Positions 45,401 through 53,575 of a DNA stretch of 64,000 nt are shown in pieces. The notes under the pieces were generated by a model. The model saw only the letters and a list, made by a program, of their open reading frames with translations. It searched no databases and was not told the DNA's origin. A program made the position numbers and the translations under genes. The stretch is from CAWHMS01 sp963830495. Its GTDB lineage: Bacteria; Actinomycetota; Actinomycetes; Propionibacteriales; Nocardioidaceae. Position 1 is the stretch's first letter. Each line of letters begins with the position of its first letter. The stretch covers positions 744,001 to 808,000 of the forward strand of contig CAWHMS010000003.1 in the NCBI GenBank assembly GCA_963830495.1. The letters run 5' to 3'.

Positions 45401-45725
45401 CGGCGACATCGTGGCGGCGGCGATCCAGTCCTTGGGGCTCGGACCCGTGATCGGCACCCGCACCTGGGGCGGCGTGGTCGGTATCGACATGCGCTACCGG
45501 CTCGTGGACGGCACGGTGGTGACGCAGCCGCGCTACTCGTTCTGGTTCGAGCGGTTCGGCTGGGGGGTCGAGAACTACGGCGTCGATCCCGACGTCGAGG
45601 TGGTCGCGGCGCCCCACCACCGGGTCAGCGGCGAGGACGTGCAGCTCGACCACGCGATCACGCTGGCGCAGAAGCTGCTCCGGAAGACGCCGGCGCTCAA
45701 CCCACCGCCGGTGCCTGACGTCTGA
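42423..45725 (+). CDS. Tricorn-type serine protease
   Basis: The product has 1100 residues, the usual size of bacterial Tricorn homologues. In Thermoplasma, Tricorn degrades peptides released by the proteasome. The N-terminal half is two beta-propellers (repeats such as SPDGRRLAIASHDG and LAFSPDSRWLAWSAPG). A Pro/Ser-rich loop lies near residues 545-580. A helical core, a PDZ domain (SGDAIVAVDGRPTDE) and the C-terminal catalytic domain follow. Catalytic residues match the family: Ser770-His771 in GSSHAF, the nucleophile Ser992 with Asp993 in AGSDGD, and Glu1050 in VENYGVDPD. It acts in the cytoplasm. The ATG at 42423 is chosen for its family-like MAADAYLRFPHV and the -10 element upstream. Confidence 0.92.
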   Translation: MAADAYLRFPHVRDDQVVFVADNDVWLASTDGGRAYRISSDQAPAASPRLSADGSLVAWTSLRAGAHEVYVAPVDGGVATRLTYWGQRQTRVGGWISATEILVLSAVGQAEADRVFAHAVPIDGSPSRPLPFGWVAGVAFGPDGGALLSTVSTVEPAWWKGYRGGTAGQLWLDLTGAGEFKRIFADLPSSLVSPLWTVGADGRHRVGFCSDHDGRGHLYSAPVGKRAPSTSRLVCHTEQDEHEYYVRHATSDGRQVVYQAGGTVYLVASLHDDAAPGRLDIRLPGARTLRRRAPLKVGRSIASVSPDATGRVSAIEARGTVHWVTHRDGPVRALATGSRVRRRLPVVLGTTSRVAWVTDEGGDDAIELVATDNAAARPATLVGPGKLGRVLEIVASPDGRRLAIASHDGRLLTVTVPEGEISRAAAVRELDTTIHGDVSGLAFSPDSRWLAWSAPGPEPLRQIRIADVTGRAGPVDVTPLRFSDTEPAFTKDGKHLAFLSIRSLDPVYDAFVFDLSFPNGCRPHLVPLAMDTPSPFDPRVGGRAAQSAPTPPSSPSHPAGSGEASGEPGQEQPPPATRVDVEGIDQRITAMPVEGARYSTLRAVQGGLVWLRHPLTGMLGEDRAKLDDEPARSRIEHIDLATGKVQTLVEAADSLSVSGDGSRLVVRDHHDLIVLPADRKVGKDDPQADGGDRVKVDLDRVRVEVDPAAEWTQMYHEAWRLMRDHYWREDMGGLDWTAAGNRYAPLLEHLGSHDDLVDLIWELHGELGSSHAFCFPPDEGADNSRRQGLLGADLSFADGRWVITRVVPGEASERRARSPLTAPGVGVRSGDAIVAVDGRPTDEQTSPAALLVGAADKPVELTIAPSNGAAQRHVVVVPLADEFPLRYQDWVNDRRSYVHDRTGGTIGYLHVPDMVSGGWAQFHRDLRTEVNREALILDVRGNSGGHTSQLVVEKLARRIIGWDLSRGYQPMSYPGDARRGPMVTVADMYAGSDGDIVAAAIQSLGLGPVIGTRTWGGVVGIDMRYRLVDGTVVTQPRYSFWFERFGWGVENYGVDPDVEVVAAPHHRVSGEDVQLDHAITLAQKLLRKTPALNPPPVPDV

Positions 45726-45781
45726 ACCGGCGCCACGGTGTTCCCCAAACCGGGCTACTGCCGACGCGCCGAGGAGCACGT

Positions 45782-46753
45782 CTAGAGCCAGCCGGCTGCC
45801 TCGGTGGCCCAGTAGGTGAGCACGATGTCCGCTCCCGCCCGCCGGATGGACGTCAGCGTCTCCAGGATTGCCTGTCGCCGGTCCAGCAGGCCGGCGGCGG
45901 CCGCCGTCTCGACCATGGCGTACTCGCCGGAGACGTTGTAGGCGGCCACCGGCACCGGGGACACGTCGGCCACCTGCCGCAGCAGGTCGAGGTAGCCGAG
46001 GGCCGGCTTGACCATGACCATGTCGGCGCCCTCCTCGAGGTCGAGGGCCACCTCCCGCAGCGCCTCGCGGCCGTTGGCCGGATCCTGCTGGTAGGTCCGC
46101 CGGTCGCCCTGGAGACTCGAGGCGATCGCCTCGCGGAACGGCCCGTAGAACGCCGACGCGTACTTCGCCGAGTACGCCAGGACCCCGACGTCGGCGTGAG
46201 CTGACCCGTCGAGAGCGGCTCGGATCGCCCCGACCTGACCGTCCATCATCCCGCTCGGCCCGACGACGTGGACACCGGCGCGCGCCTGTGCCGTCGCCAT
46301 CTCGGCGTACCGCTCCAGCGTCGCGTCGTTGTCGACCGTGCCCTCGGGCGTGAGTACTCCGCAGTGGCCGTGGTCGGTGAACTCGTCGAGACACAGGTCG
46401 GCCATCACCACCAGGCCGCCGCCGACCTCCGCGACCACATCGGCGATCGCGGTGTTGAGGATGCCGTTCTGCTGGGTGGCGCCGCTGCCGATCGGGTCCT
46501 TCTCGGCGGGTATGCCGAACAGCATGACGCCGCCGACCCCCGCCGCAGCCGCTTCCGCTGCCGCCTCGCGCAGCGTGTCGCGGCTGTGCTGCACGACCCC
46601 GGGCATGCTTCGGATGGGCACCGGCTCGGACACTCCCTCGGCGACGAACATCGGGAGCACCAACTGCTCCGGTCGCAGGGTCGTCTCGCGGACCAGTCGC
46701 CGCACTGCCGGCGTGGTCCGCAGCCGACGCGGCCGTTCCGCCGGGAATCCCAT
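45782..46753 (-). CDS. hemB: Delta-aminolevulinic acid dehydratase (porphobilinogen synthase)
   Basis: This enzyme joins two 5-aminolevulinate molecules to porphobilinogen. It has 323 residues from the ATG at 46751-46753, which follows GAGGAG. The Schiff-base Lys residues are Lys197 (AYSAKYASAFYG) and Lys249 (MVMVKPALGYLD). The metal site reads Cys121, Asp123 and Cys131 (LCLDEFTDHGHCG), with Asp replacing one of the three Cys of zinc-dependent enzymes. It is the last gene of the rex-hem cluster, 23 bases after hemD. Confidence 0.95.
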   Translation of the reverse strand: MGFPAERPRRLRTTPAVRRLVRETTLRPEQLVLPMFVAEGVSEPVPIRSMPGVVQHSRDTLREAAAEAAAAGVGGVMLFGIPAEKDPIGSGATQQNGILNTAIADVVAEVGGGLVVMADLCLDEFTDHGHCGVLTPEGTVDNDATLERYAEMATAQARAGVHVVGPSGMMDGQVGAIRAALDGSAHADVGVLAYSAKYASAFYGPFREAIASSLQGDRRTYQQDPANGREALREVALDLEEGADMVMVKPALGYLDLLRQVADVSPVPVAAYNVSGEYAMVETAAAAGLLDRRQAILETLTSIRRAGADIVLTYWATEAAGWL

Positions 46754-46776
46754 GCCTGCTCTCCTCGACGAGCTGC

Positions 46777-48498
46777 TCAGGTCGCGCGACGACGGCCCGT
46801 CGTACGCCGCTCGGACGGTCTGGTGACCTGCTCTCCCGCCTCCAGCAGCGCCAGTCGGCGATCCGCGCCGAAGTCCGCCAGCGCATCGACCAGCAACTCG
46901 ACCGAGGGCGATGAGGCCAGGACGTCCACGCGCAACCCGTGCTCCTCGCAGGTCTTCGCGGTGGCGGGGCCGATCGCGGCGATGACGGTGTTCGGATGCG
47001 GCTTGCCCGCGATGCCCACCAGATTGCGGACCGTGGACGACGAGGTGAAGACCACCGCGTCGAACTTCCCCGACTTGATCGCGTCGCGAGTCGGTGCTGG
47101 CGGCGGTGCGGCGCGCACGGTCCGGTAGGCCGTCACGTCGTCGACCTCCCAGCCCAGCTCGACCAGGCCCGCGACGAGGTTCTCCGTCGCGATGTCTGCC
47201 CGGGGCAGGAACACCCGGTTGATCGGGTCCAGCAGGTCGTCGTACGGCGGCCAGTCGGCGAGCAGTCCGCGGGCCGACTGCTCGCCCGTGGGCACCAGGT
47301 CGGGGCGGATGCCCCACGCGACCAGCGCCTCGGCGGTCTTGTCACCGACCGCGGCGATCTTGAGGCCGCTGAAGGCACGGGCGTCGAGTCCGTACTCCTC
47401 GAACTTCTCCCGTACGGCGCGCACCGCGTTGACCGAGGTGAAGGCAATCCACTCGTACCTGCCCTCGACCAGCCCTCGCAGCGCCTTGTCCATCTGCTGT
47501 GGGTTGCGCGGCGGCTCGACCGAGATGGTCGGCACCTCCTCGGGGACGCCGCCGTACGAGCGGAGCTTGGCCGACAGCGCGCCCGCTTGCTCCTTCGTGC
47601 GCGGCACCAGCACCCGCCACCCGAACATCGGCTTGGTCTCGAACCACGAGAGTGCCTCCCGCAGCTCGACCACGTCGCCGACCACGACGACCGCGGGAGC
47701 GGTCATCCGGGCCGCCTTCGCGTCCGCCGCCACCCTCGCGAGCGTCGACACCACCGTCTCCTGCTCCGTGGTCGTGCCGACCCGGGTCATGGCGACCGGC
47801 GTCTCGGGGTCGCGGCCCGCCTCGACCAGCGCCTCGGCGACCGTACTGATCGACTGCTCGGCGGCCAGCAGCACCAACGTCTGGGTGCCGCCGTAGCGCG
47901 ACCAGTCGATCTTCGAGTCGGTGCAGTTGACCACTGCCACCTCGCGGCGAGTGCGAGTCGTGAGGGGGACACCGGCGTACGCCGGCACCGCCATCACCGA
48001 GCTGACGCCCGGCACGACCTCGAAGGTGACCCGGGCCTTGGCGCAGGCCGCCGCCTCCTCGGCCCCGGTGGCGTACATCCACGGGTCGCCGGAGATCAGT
48101 CGCACGACCGGTGCACTGCCCTTGGCGTGCTTGACGACCAGCTTGGCCCGGGACGCGTGCGTCAGCGGCTGGCCGTCCTCTCCGTAGCCGCCGTCGACCA
48201 GCGTGACCTCGGCGAGGCGCTCGCCGAGCAGCGCACGCAGCAGTGCCTCGTGCTCGGGTGCCTCCGTGATCACGGTGCTGGCATCGCGGATCAGCTCGGT
48301 CGCGCGAACGGTCAGCAGGCCCGGATCACCGGGTCCGGTGCCCACGAAGGACACCGAGCCGAGGGGCTTCAGGGCAGCCACGGGTTGGTCGACCCGGGCC
48401 GTCGCGCGGCTCGAGGTCTTGGCGGCAGCTGTCTTGGGCATTCTCTTCGTCACCGTCTTGCTCTGTTGGTTCGTCTTGCTGGTCTTGACTCGGGACAT
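46777..48498 (-). CDS. hemD: Uroporphyrinogen-III synthase with N-terminal methyltransferase-like domain
   Basis: The product has 573 residues from the ATG at 48496-48498. Residues 1-45 are Lys/Thr-rich. Residues 46-290 form a tetrapyrrole methylase domain like SUMT/CobA (GSVSFVGTGPGDPGLLTVRA and VVPGVSSVMAVPAYAGVPLT). Residues 300-570 form uroporphyrinogen-III synthase, which closes and inverts ring D of hydroxymethylbilane. In the methylase half the usual Asp-rich YDRL region and the GGDPFVFGRG loop are changed (SGDPWMYATGAEEA). Methylation activity towards siroheme or cobalamin is therefore uncertain. The fusion is typical of actinobacteria. The start shares one base with the hemC stop (TGATG). 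Confidence 0.9.
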   Translation of the reverse strand: MSRVKTSKTNQQSKTVTKRMPKTAAAKTSSRATARVDQPVAALKPLGSVSFVGTGPGDPGLLTVRATELIRDASTVITEAPEHEALLRALLGERLAEVTLVDGGYGEDGQPLTHASRAKLVVKHAKGSAPVVRLISGDPWMYATGAEEAAACAKARVTFEVVPGVSSVMAVPAYAGVPLTTRTRREVAVVNCTDSKIDWSRYGGTQTLVLLAAEQSISTVAEALVEAGRDPETPVAMTRVGTTTEQETVVSTLARVAADAKAARMTAPAVVVVGDVVELREALSWFETKPMFGWRVLVPRTKEQAGALSAKLRSYGGVPEEVPTISVEPPRNPQQMDKALRGLVEGRYEWIAFTSVNAVRAVREKFEEYGLDARAFSGLKIAAVGDKTAEALVAWGIRPDLVPTGEQSARGLLADWPPYDDLLDPINRVFLPRADIATENLVAGLVELGWEVDDVTAYRTVRAAPPPAPTRDAIKSGKFDAVVFTSSSTVRNLVGIAGKPHPNTVIAAIGPATAKTCEEHGLRVDVLASSPSVELLVDALADFGADRRLALLEAGEQVTRPSERRTTGRRRAT

Positions 48499-49424
48499 CA
48501 CACGGTTTCCCCCATCAACGCGGCTGCGCCCACCGACAGCATCTCGTCTGCGAGCCGTCGGCCCAAATCGGCAGCGTGGCCGGGACTCCCCACCGCCGAC
48601 AGTCGTACGTCGTCCGAGCCGTCGAGCGCGGACACGACACCGCGGAGCCACAGCTCCGGGCCGTCGTCGCCTTCGGCGAGCTCGGCCAGCGCCCCGACAG
48701 GTGCGCTGCACCCGGCCTCGAGAGCCGAGAGGAGCGCCCTCTCGGCGGTCACGCAGGCGCGGCTGGCATCGTCGTCGAGAGCGAGCGCGAGGTCCGCAGC
48801 CAGCCCGCGAGCCCGCGCGGAGACCTCGACGGCGAGCGCCCCCTGCCCGGGGGCCGGAAGCATCTGGATCGGGTCGATCACCTCGGTCGCCTCACGCTCG
48901 CGCCGCAGCCGGAGCAGCCCGGCGCGGGCCAGCACGACGGCGTCGACGTCGCCGGAGCGTACCTTGCCTATCCTGGTGTCGACGTTGCCTCGGATCGGCA
49001 CCACGTCGAGGTCCATGCCAAGCGCCCGGAGCTGCGCACTGCGCCGCGGGGAACCGGTGCCGACCGTGGCTCCGGCCGGCAGCTCCCCGAGGCTCAAGCC
49101 GTCTCGCCCGACCAGTGCGTCCCGTGCGTCCTCCCGAGGTGGCACGGCGGCCAGCACAAGCCGCGGGTCCACACCGGTCGGGAGGTCCTTGAGCGAGTGG
49201 ACCGCGACGTCCACGTCGCCGGCGAGGACCGCCTCGCGGACTGCCGTCACGAAGACGCCGGCACCTCCGATCTCGGTGAGCGGAGCCGCGCTTCGGTCGC
49301 CCTCGCTCACGATCTCGACCAGCCGGGTCTCGACCCCCAGCCGGGCTCGAACGGCCGCCGCCACGAGCTCGCTCTGCGCGCGTGCCAGCGCGCTGGCGCG
49401 GGTGCCGATGCGCACGATGGTCAC
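48498..49424 (-). CDS. hemC: Hydroxymethylbilane synthase (porphobilinogen deaminase)
   Basis: The enzyme links four porphobilinogen units. It has 308 residues. Cys239 in EAGCSAPVGA binds the dipyrromethane cofactor. Conserved Arg residues lie in GTGSPRRSAQL and IRGNVDTR, and the catalytic Asp lies in AVHSLKDLPT. The GTG start overlaps the hemA stop (GTGA). Confidence 0.96.
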   Translation of the reverse strand: MTIVRIGTRASALARAQSELVAAAVRARLGVETRLVEIVSEGDRSAAPLTEIGGAGVFVTAVREAVLAGDVDVAVHSLKDLPTGVDPRLVLAAVPPREDARDALVGRDGLSLGELPAGATVGTGSPRRSAQLRALGMDLDVVPIRGNVDTRIGKVRSGDVDAVVLARAGLLRLRREREATEVIDPIQMLPAPGQGALAVEVSARARGLAADLALALDDDASRACVTAERALLSALEAGCSAPVGALAELAEGDDGPELWLRGVVSALDGSDDVRLSAVGSPGHAADLGRRLADEMLSVGAAALMGETV

Positions 49425-50722
49425 GGTCCCTCCCCCGCCTTCGTGACCGCCTCGACAGCGGCCGGGTCGAGCGAGAAGAGCTCAGCAAGCGCGGCCGCAT
49501 AGGTCGAGTCCGGGGTGCGGTGGGCCAGCTCCTTCATCCGCACCGTGGGCTCGTGCAGCAGCTTGTCGGCGACCCGGTTGACCGTCTGCGCGATCTCCGA
49601 CCGCTGCTCGGGAGTCAGATCGTCCAGCCTGCCCCAGAGCCGCTCCAGCTCCGCTGACACGACTGCGGTGGCCATGCTGCGCAGGGCGACCACCGTGGGC
49701 GCGACCCGGCCCGCGCTGCGGGCGGCGCCGAAGGCGAGGACCTCCTCGGAGACGATGTCGCGAACAGCGGCGACGTCCTCGCCTCCGGCCCCCTCGTGGC
49801 CGTGCGCCGCGACGGTCTGCAGGTCGATGACGCTCACCCCGGGAAGCCGGGCAACGGCCGGGTCGACGTCGTGCGGCAGCGCCAGGTCCGCGAAGACCAG
49901 CGGAGTGTCCTGGGTCCTGCCGTGCAGCGCTTCGGTCACGGTGGTGGCGGAGATGACGGCTCCGGTGGCACCGGTGCAGCAGATCACCAGGTCGGCCCGG
50001 GCTATCGCCTCGCCGAGGGCGTCCAGCTCGATCGCTCGCCCCCCGACCCCCGCGGACAGGCGTACGGCGTTGGCCATGGTGCGCGACGCGACCATGATCT
50101 CCGCCGCCCCGGATCGGCTGGCAGAGGTCGCCGCGAGGGAGGCGATCGACCCGGCCCCCACCACCAGGACTCGGCGTCCCTCGAGCGACCCGAGCACCGC
50201 GGCCACAGCCTCGATGGCGATCGAGATCACCGACTGGCCGGCCCGGTCGATGCCGGTCTCGGCGTGGGCGCGCTTGCCGACCCGCAGGCCCTGCTGGAAG
50301 AGCGCGTTCAAGCCCGTGCCCACGGTGTCGTCGTCTTGCCCGCGGCGCAGCGCCTCCCTGACCTGGCCGAGAATCTGGGCCTCGCCGACTACCATGGAGT
50401 CCAGTCCCGACGCCACCGCGAAGAGGTGCGCAACGGCGGCCTCGTCGTAGTGCACGTAGACGGCCGGCAGCAGCTCCTCGACGCTGCGGCCGGCCCGGGC
50501 GGCCAACAGCGCCGTGATGTCCTCCACGCTCCCGTGGAAGCGGTCCACTTCGGCGAAGACCTCCACCCGGTTGCAGGTCGCGAGCACCACAGCCTCGCGC
50601 ACGTGCGGGGTCGCCAACACCGCGGTGGCGAGCTTGGCCGCGTCGTCGGAGCCGATCGCGAAGCGCTCCAGCAGCTCGATGGTGGCGGTGCGATGGGACA
50701 CCCCCAGGACCAGGACGCTCAT
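49421..50722 (-). CDS. hemA: Glutamyl-tRNA reductase
   Basis: This enzyme reduces glutamyl-tRNA to glutamate-1-semialdehyde with NADPH, the first step of the C5 heme pathway. It has 433 residues. The nucleophile is Cys50 in VLATCNRVEVF. The NADPH-binding domain has VLVVGAGSIASLAATSA, and a C-terminal helical dimerisation domain follows. The ATG overlaps the rex stop (ATGA), so its supply should follow Rex control. Confidence 0.96.
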   Translation of the reverse strand: MSVLVLGVSHRTATIELLERFAIGSDDAAKLATAVLATPHVREAVVLATCNRVEVFAEVDRFHGSVEDITALLAARAGRSVEELLPAVYVHYDEAAVAHLFAVASGLDSMVVGEAQILGQVREALRRGQDDDTVGTGLNALFQQGLRVGKRAHAETGIDRAGQSVISIAIEAVAAVLGSLEGRRVLVVGAGSIASLAATSASRSGAAEIMVASRTMANAVRLSAGVGGRAIELDALGEAIARADLVICCTGATGAVISATTVTEALHGRTQDTPLVFADLALPHDVDPAVARLPGVSVIDLQTVAAHGHEGAGGEDVAAVRDIVSEEVLAFGAARSAGRVAPTVVALRSMATAVVSAELERLWGRLDDLTPEQRSEIAQTVNRVADKLLHEPTVRMKELAHRTPDSTYAAALAELFSLDPAAVEAVTKAGEGP

Positions 50723-51456
50723 GCGGTGCCCACCTGGACCTCGGCGCCGGGGTCGAGTCCGTCGAGCAGTCCCTGCGCGCTCTGCAGCTTCCGCTGCTCG
50801 TGGTAGGCGAGGATCTGCAGCTCGATCGAGAGGTCGACCTTCCGCACGTCGACCTCATCGGGCACGGTCAGGACGGTGGGCGCGAAGTTGAGGATGCTGG
50901 TGACGCCCGCCGCCACCAGCCGATCGGCCACGTCCTGGGCTGCGCCGGCCGGCGTCGCGAGCACCCCGATCGACACATCCTGCTGCTCGATGATGCGTTC
51001 GAGCTCGTCGAGGGGCACGACCACGAGCTCGCCTACCCGCTCGCCCACCCGCTCCGGGTCGGTGTCGAGCAGCGCCGCGATCGTGAACCCGCGCGAGGCG
51101 AAGCCGGAGTAGTTGGCCAGTGCGTGGCCCAGGTTGCCGATCCCGATGATCACCACGGACCAGTCCTGGGTGAGACCGATCTCCCTGGCGATCTGGTAGC
51201 GCAGGTACTCGACGTCGTACCCGACACCGCGGGTGCCGTAGGTACCGAGGTAGGAGAGGTCTTTGCGGAGCTTGGCCGAGTTGACGCCTGCGGCGACGGC
51301 GAGATCCTCGCTGCTGGCGGTGGCTACCTGGCGCTCGGAGAGCGACGACAGCGCGCGCAGGTAGACGGGCAGGCGCGCGACGGTCGCCTCAGGGATGCCA
51401 CGTTCGGCGCGATCGTCGCGGACCCGACCGCTGGGGCCGCGTCGTGCAGTGGTCAC
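50719..51456 (-). CDS. rex: Redox-sensing transcriptional repressor Rex
   Basis: Rex binds DNA when NAD+ is high and lets go when NADH rises. It has 245 residues. The N-terminal winged helix contains VAAGVNSAKLRKDLSYLGTYG, and the Rossmann domain has VIIGIGNLGHALANY. The domain-swapped C-terminal helix is present. The GTG start follows AGGAG. In Streptomyces rex is co-transcribed with hemA, hemC and hemD and represses its own operon, cyd and nuo. The same gene order is seen here. Confidence 0.95.
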   Translation of the reverse strand: MTTARRGPSGRVRDDRAERGIPEATVARLPVYLRALSSLSERQVATASSEDLAVAAGVNSAKLRKDLSYLGTYGTRGVGYDVEYLRYQIAREIGLTQDWSVVIIGIGNLGHALANYSGFASRGFTIAALLDTDPERVGERVGELVVVPLDELERIIEQQDVSIGVLATPAGAAQDVADRLVAAGVTSILNFAPTVLTVPDEVDVRKVDLSIELQILAYHEQRKLQSAQGLLDGLDPGAEVQVGTA

Positions 51457-51528
51457 AGTGCTCCTGGCATGCCGGCCCAGGTGTCCTGCTTCGGCCGTCG
51501 AGGCAGTGCTGCAGCCGGCTTTGCTGCC

Positions 51529-51558
51529 ACTCTAAGAGTTTGTGAACGCGGGAACAAA
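51529..51558 (-). promoter_or_regulatory. rex-hem promoter overlapped by a Rex operator
   Basis: On the minus strand TTGTTC (51552-51557) and TAGAGT (51529-51534) form a -35 and -10 with a 17-base spacer. The sequence TTTGTGAACGCGGGAACAAA at 51539-51558 covers the spacer and the -35. It has one good Rex half (TTGTGAAC) and one imperfect half. The leader to the rex GTG is about 65 to 70 bases. Confidence 0.6.
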
Positions 51559-51676
51559 ATTGCTCGGCTGCCGGGACCGGCAGGGTGATCTGGGTCACGC
51601 CGCCGTCGTGTCGCGTGCGGCGCAGACGTCGCTGATCAGAATGCCGTACACGCGGCGAGAGCACCCGCGGCAGCGG

Positions 51677-51922
51677 TCATCTGGGGCGTCGGAGCAGTGC
51701 CGCTCTGAGCCGTCCGGCATCGACCCGCCAGAAGTCGTGCTGGCGACCGTCGACGAAGGTGACCGGGATCTGCTCGCCGTACTCGTCTCGCAACGCGGCG
51801 TCGCGGGAGATGTCCACCTCGTCATAGCTCACCCCCAGCTCTGCGCAGACCGCCTCGATCACGGCGCGGGCGTCGTCGCACAGGTGACACCCGGGCTTGG
51901 AGAGCAGCCGCACCCGGCTCAC
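51677..51922 (-). CDS. Glutaredoxin-like thiol-disulfide protein
   Basis: The product has 81 residues with a single glutaredoxin-like fold. The redox motif is CHLC in LLSKPGCHLCDDARA, and the cis-Pro lies in EQIPVTFVDG. It belongs to the small DUF836-like glutaredoxin group found next to hemA in actinobacteria. The GTG at 51920-51922 overlaps the stop of the acyl-CoA ligase gene (GTGA). The partner is unknown. Confidence 0.85.
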   Translation of the reverse strand: MSRVRLLSKPGCHLCDDARAVIEAVCAELGVSYDEVDISRDAALRDEYGEQIPVTFVDGRQHDFWRVDAGRLRAALLRRPR

Positions 51923-53511
51923 GACAGGCCCATCACCTCGCGGGCCTTGCGGGCCCGGAGTCTGCCCTTGGCCACCTTGCCGGTGGCCGAGTGGGGCAGC
52001 TCCGGCACGACCTCGACCGCCGCTGGCACCTTGAAGCGCGCCAGCCGCTCCGCACAGTGCGCCGCCGCCCGCGCGGCCAACGTGTCGCGGTCGGTCGCGT
52101 CGGTCGGGACGACGTACGCGTGCACCGCCTCGCCGCTGCCCGGGTCGGGTACGCCGATGACGGCGCACTCGGCAACCCCCTCCACCTCCGCCAGCACGTC
52201 CTCGATCTCGGAGGGATACACATTGAAGCCGGAGACGATCACGAGCTCCTTGAGCCGGTCGACCAGGAACAGGTCGCCGTCGTCGTCGACGTACCCCACG
52301 TCTCCGGTGCTCAGCCAGCCCTCCGCATCGGGACGCTCGTCGCCGTCGGGCCAGTAGCCGGAGAAGAGATTGTTGCCGCGCACCCAGATCTCGCCCGCGT
52401 CGTCGGCCACGGCGTCGCCTCCGGCGTCGTCCACGACCCTGACCTCGATCCCTGGCAACGCCCTTCCGGAGGATCCCGGCTTGCGTTGCGGCGCCCCCAT
52501 GGTCGAGGTCACGATCGGCGCAGCCTCGGTCAGTCCGTAGCCCTGCTCGACCGGCACCCCGGCGCGCGCCTCGAAGGCGCGCACGAGGTCGGAGTCCAGC
52601 GGTGCAGCGCCGGACAGCAGCGTCCGCACCCCGCGAAGTCGTTCGCCGATGTCCTCCCGCTCCGACCACGCCACGATGACGGGAGGAGCAACGGGGGCAC
52701 AGGTCACCTCGGCCGAGTCGATCAGTGCCAGGGTCTCGTCGGGGCTGAAGCGCTGGCCGAGCACGAGGGTGGCTCCGGTCAAGAGCACCTGCCCCAGCAC
52801 GGCATTCAGTCCGTAGACGTGGCACAGCGGCAGCACGCAGAGCACCACGTCGTCGGCCTGCACCGGCGCCGGTCGGGTCTGTGCCGCCTGCTCGATGTTG
52901 GCGAGCAGCGCGCGGTGGCTCAGCATCGCGGCGCGTGGCAGTCCCGAGGTGCCGGACGTGTACAGCAGCACGGCGATGTTCTCCACGTCGCGTGGGGACA
53001 TCACCGGTGCCCCGGCGGCGCTCAGCTCGGCATAAGGCGTCTCACCCGGCAGCGCGGGTACGCCGACCGGCACCACGCCGGGGACGTGGGTGCGGCGCTT
53101 GCCCAGCTCGTCTGCCGCGTGCAGCGCGTCATCGATCCCGGCAGAGGCGTTGCGCACGGTGGCGATCGTGGCGGCATCGGCCAGGCACAGCCTGGACCCA
53201 CTGTCGGCGAGCAGGCGGGCGACCTCACCGACCGCCGAGTGCGGGTAGATCGGTACGGCGACCATGCCGCCACGGAGCACTGCGAGGTAGGACTCGACGA
53301 ACTCGATGCTGTTGACCAGCGCCAGCGCCACCCGGTTCCCCGCGACCAGTCCCAGACCGGACAGACCGCGTGCGACGTCGTCCACCCGCCGGTCGAGCTC
53401 GGCCCACGTCACCTCCCGGTCGCCGTCGACGATGGCGGTGCGGTCGGCATCACGGGCGCTGCGCTTGCGCACCAGTTCGGCCACGTTCGACGTTGGGATG
53501 TCGACCTTCAC
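51919..53511 (-). CDS. Long-chain fatty acid-CoA ligase-like AMP-binding enzyme
   Basis: This adenylate-forming acyl-CoA synthetase has about 530 residues. The AMP-binding P-loop is LLYTSGTSGLPRAAMLSH. Further blocks are QGYGLTEAAPIV, STGDVGYVDDDGDLFLVDR, the hinge RLKELVIVSGFNVYP and the catalytic Lys in HSATGKVAKGRLR. The substrate is probably a medium- or long-chain fatty acid. I chose the GTG at 53509-53511 (VKVDIPTSNVAEL). A start 27 bases upstream is possible. The gene diverges from the HAD phosphatase gene. Confidence 0.87.
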   Translation of the reverse strand: MKVDIPTSNVAELVRKRSARDADRTAIVDGDREVTWAELDRRVDDVARGLSGLGLVAGNRVALALVNSIEFVESYLAVLRGGMVAVPIYPHSAVGEVARLLADSGSRLCLADAATIATVRNASAGIDDALHAADELGKRRTHVPGVVPVGVPALPGETPYAELSAAGAPVMSPRDVENIAVLLYTSGTSGLPRAAMLSHRALLANIEQAAQTRPAPVQADDVVLCVLPLCHVYGLNAVLGQVLLTGATLVLGQRFSPDETLALIDSAEVTCAPVAPPVIVAWSEREDIGERLRGVRTLLSGAAPLDSDLVRAFEARAGVPVEQGYGLTEAAPIVTSTMGAPQRKPGSSGRALPGIEVRVVDDAGGDAVADDAGEIWVRGNNLFSGYWPDGDERPDAEGWLSTGDVGYVDDDGDLFLVDRLKELVIVSGFNVYPSEIEDVLAEVEGVAECAVIGVPDPGSGEAVHAYVVPTDATDRDTLAARAAAHCAERLARFKVPAAVEVVPELPHSATGKVAKGRLRARKAREVMGLS

Positions 53512-53563
53512 ACTCGCGAGTCTTGCACACGGTCGCACGTCGCAACCGGGCCTGTCTGCTGGC

Positions 53564-53569
53564 TACTGT
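53564..53569 (+). promoter_or_regulatory. -10 element of probable leaderless promoter
   Basis: TACTGT ends six bases before the GTG at 53576, with no ribosome binding site between. Confidence 0.5.
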
Positions 53570-53575
53570 GGGGCC

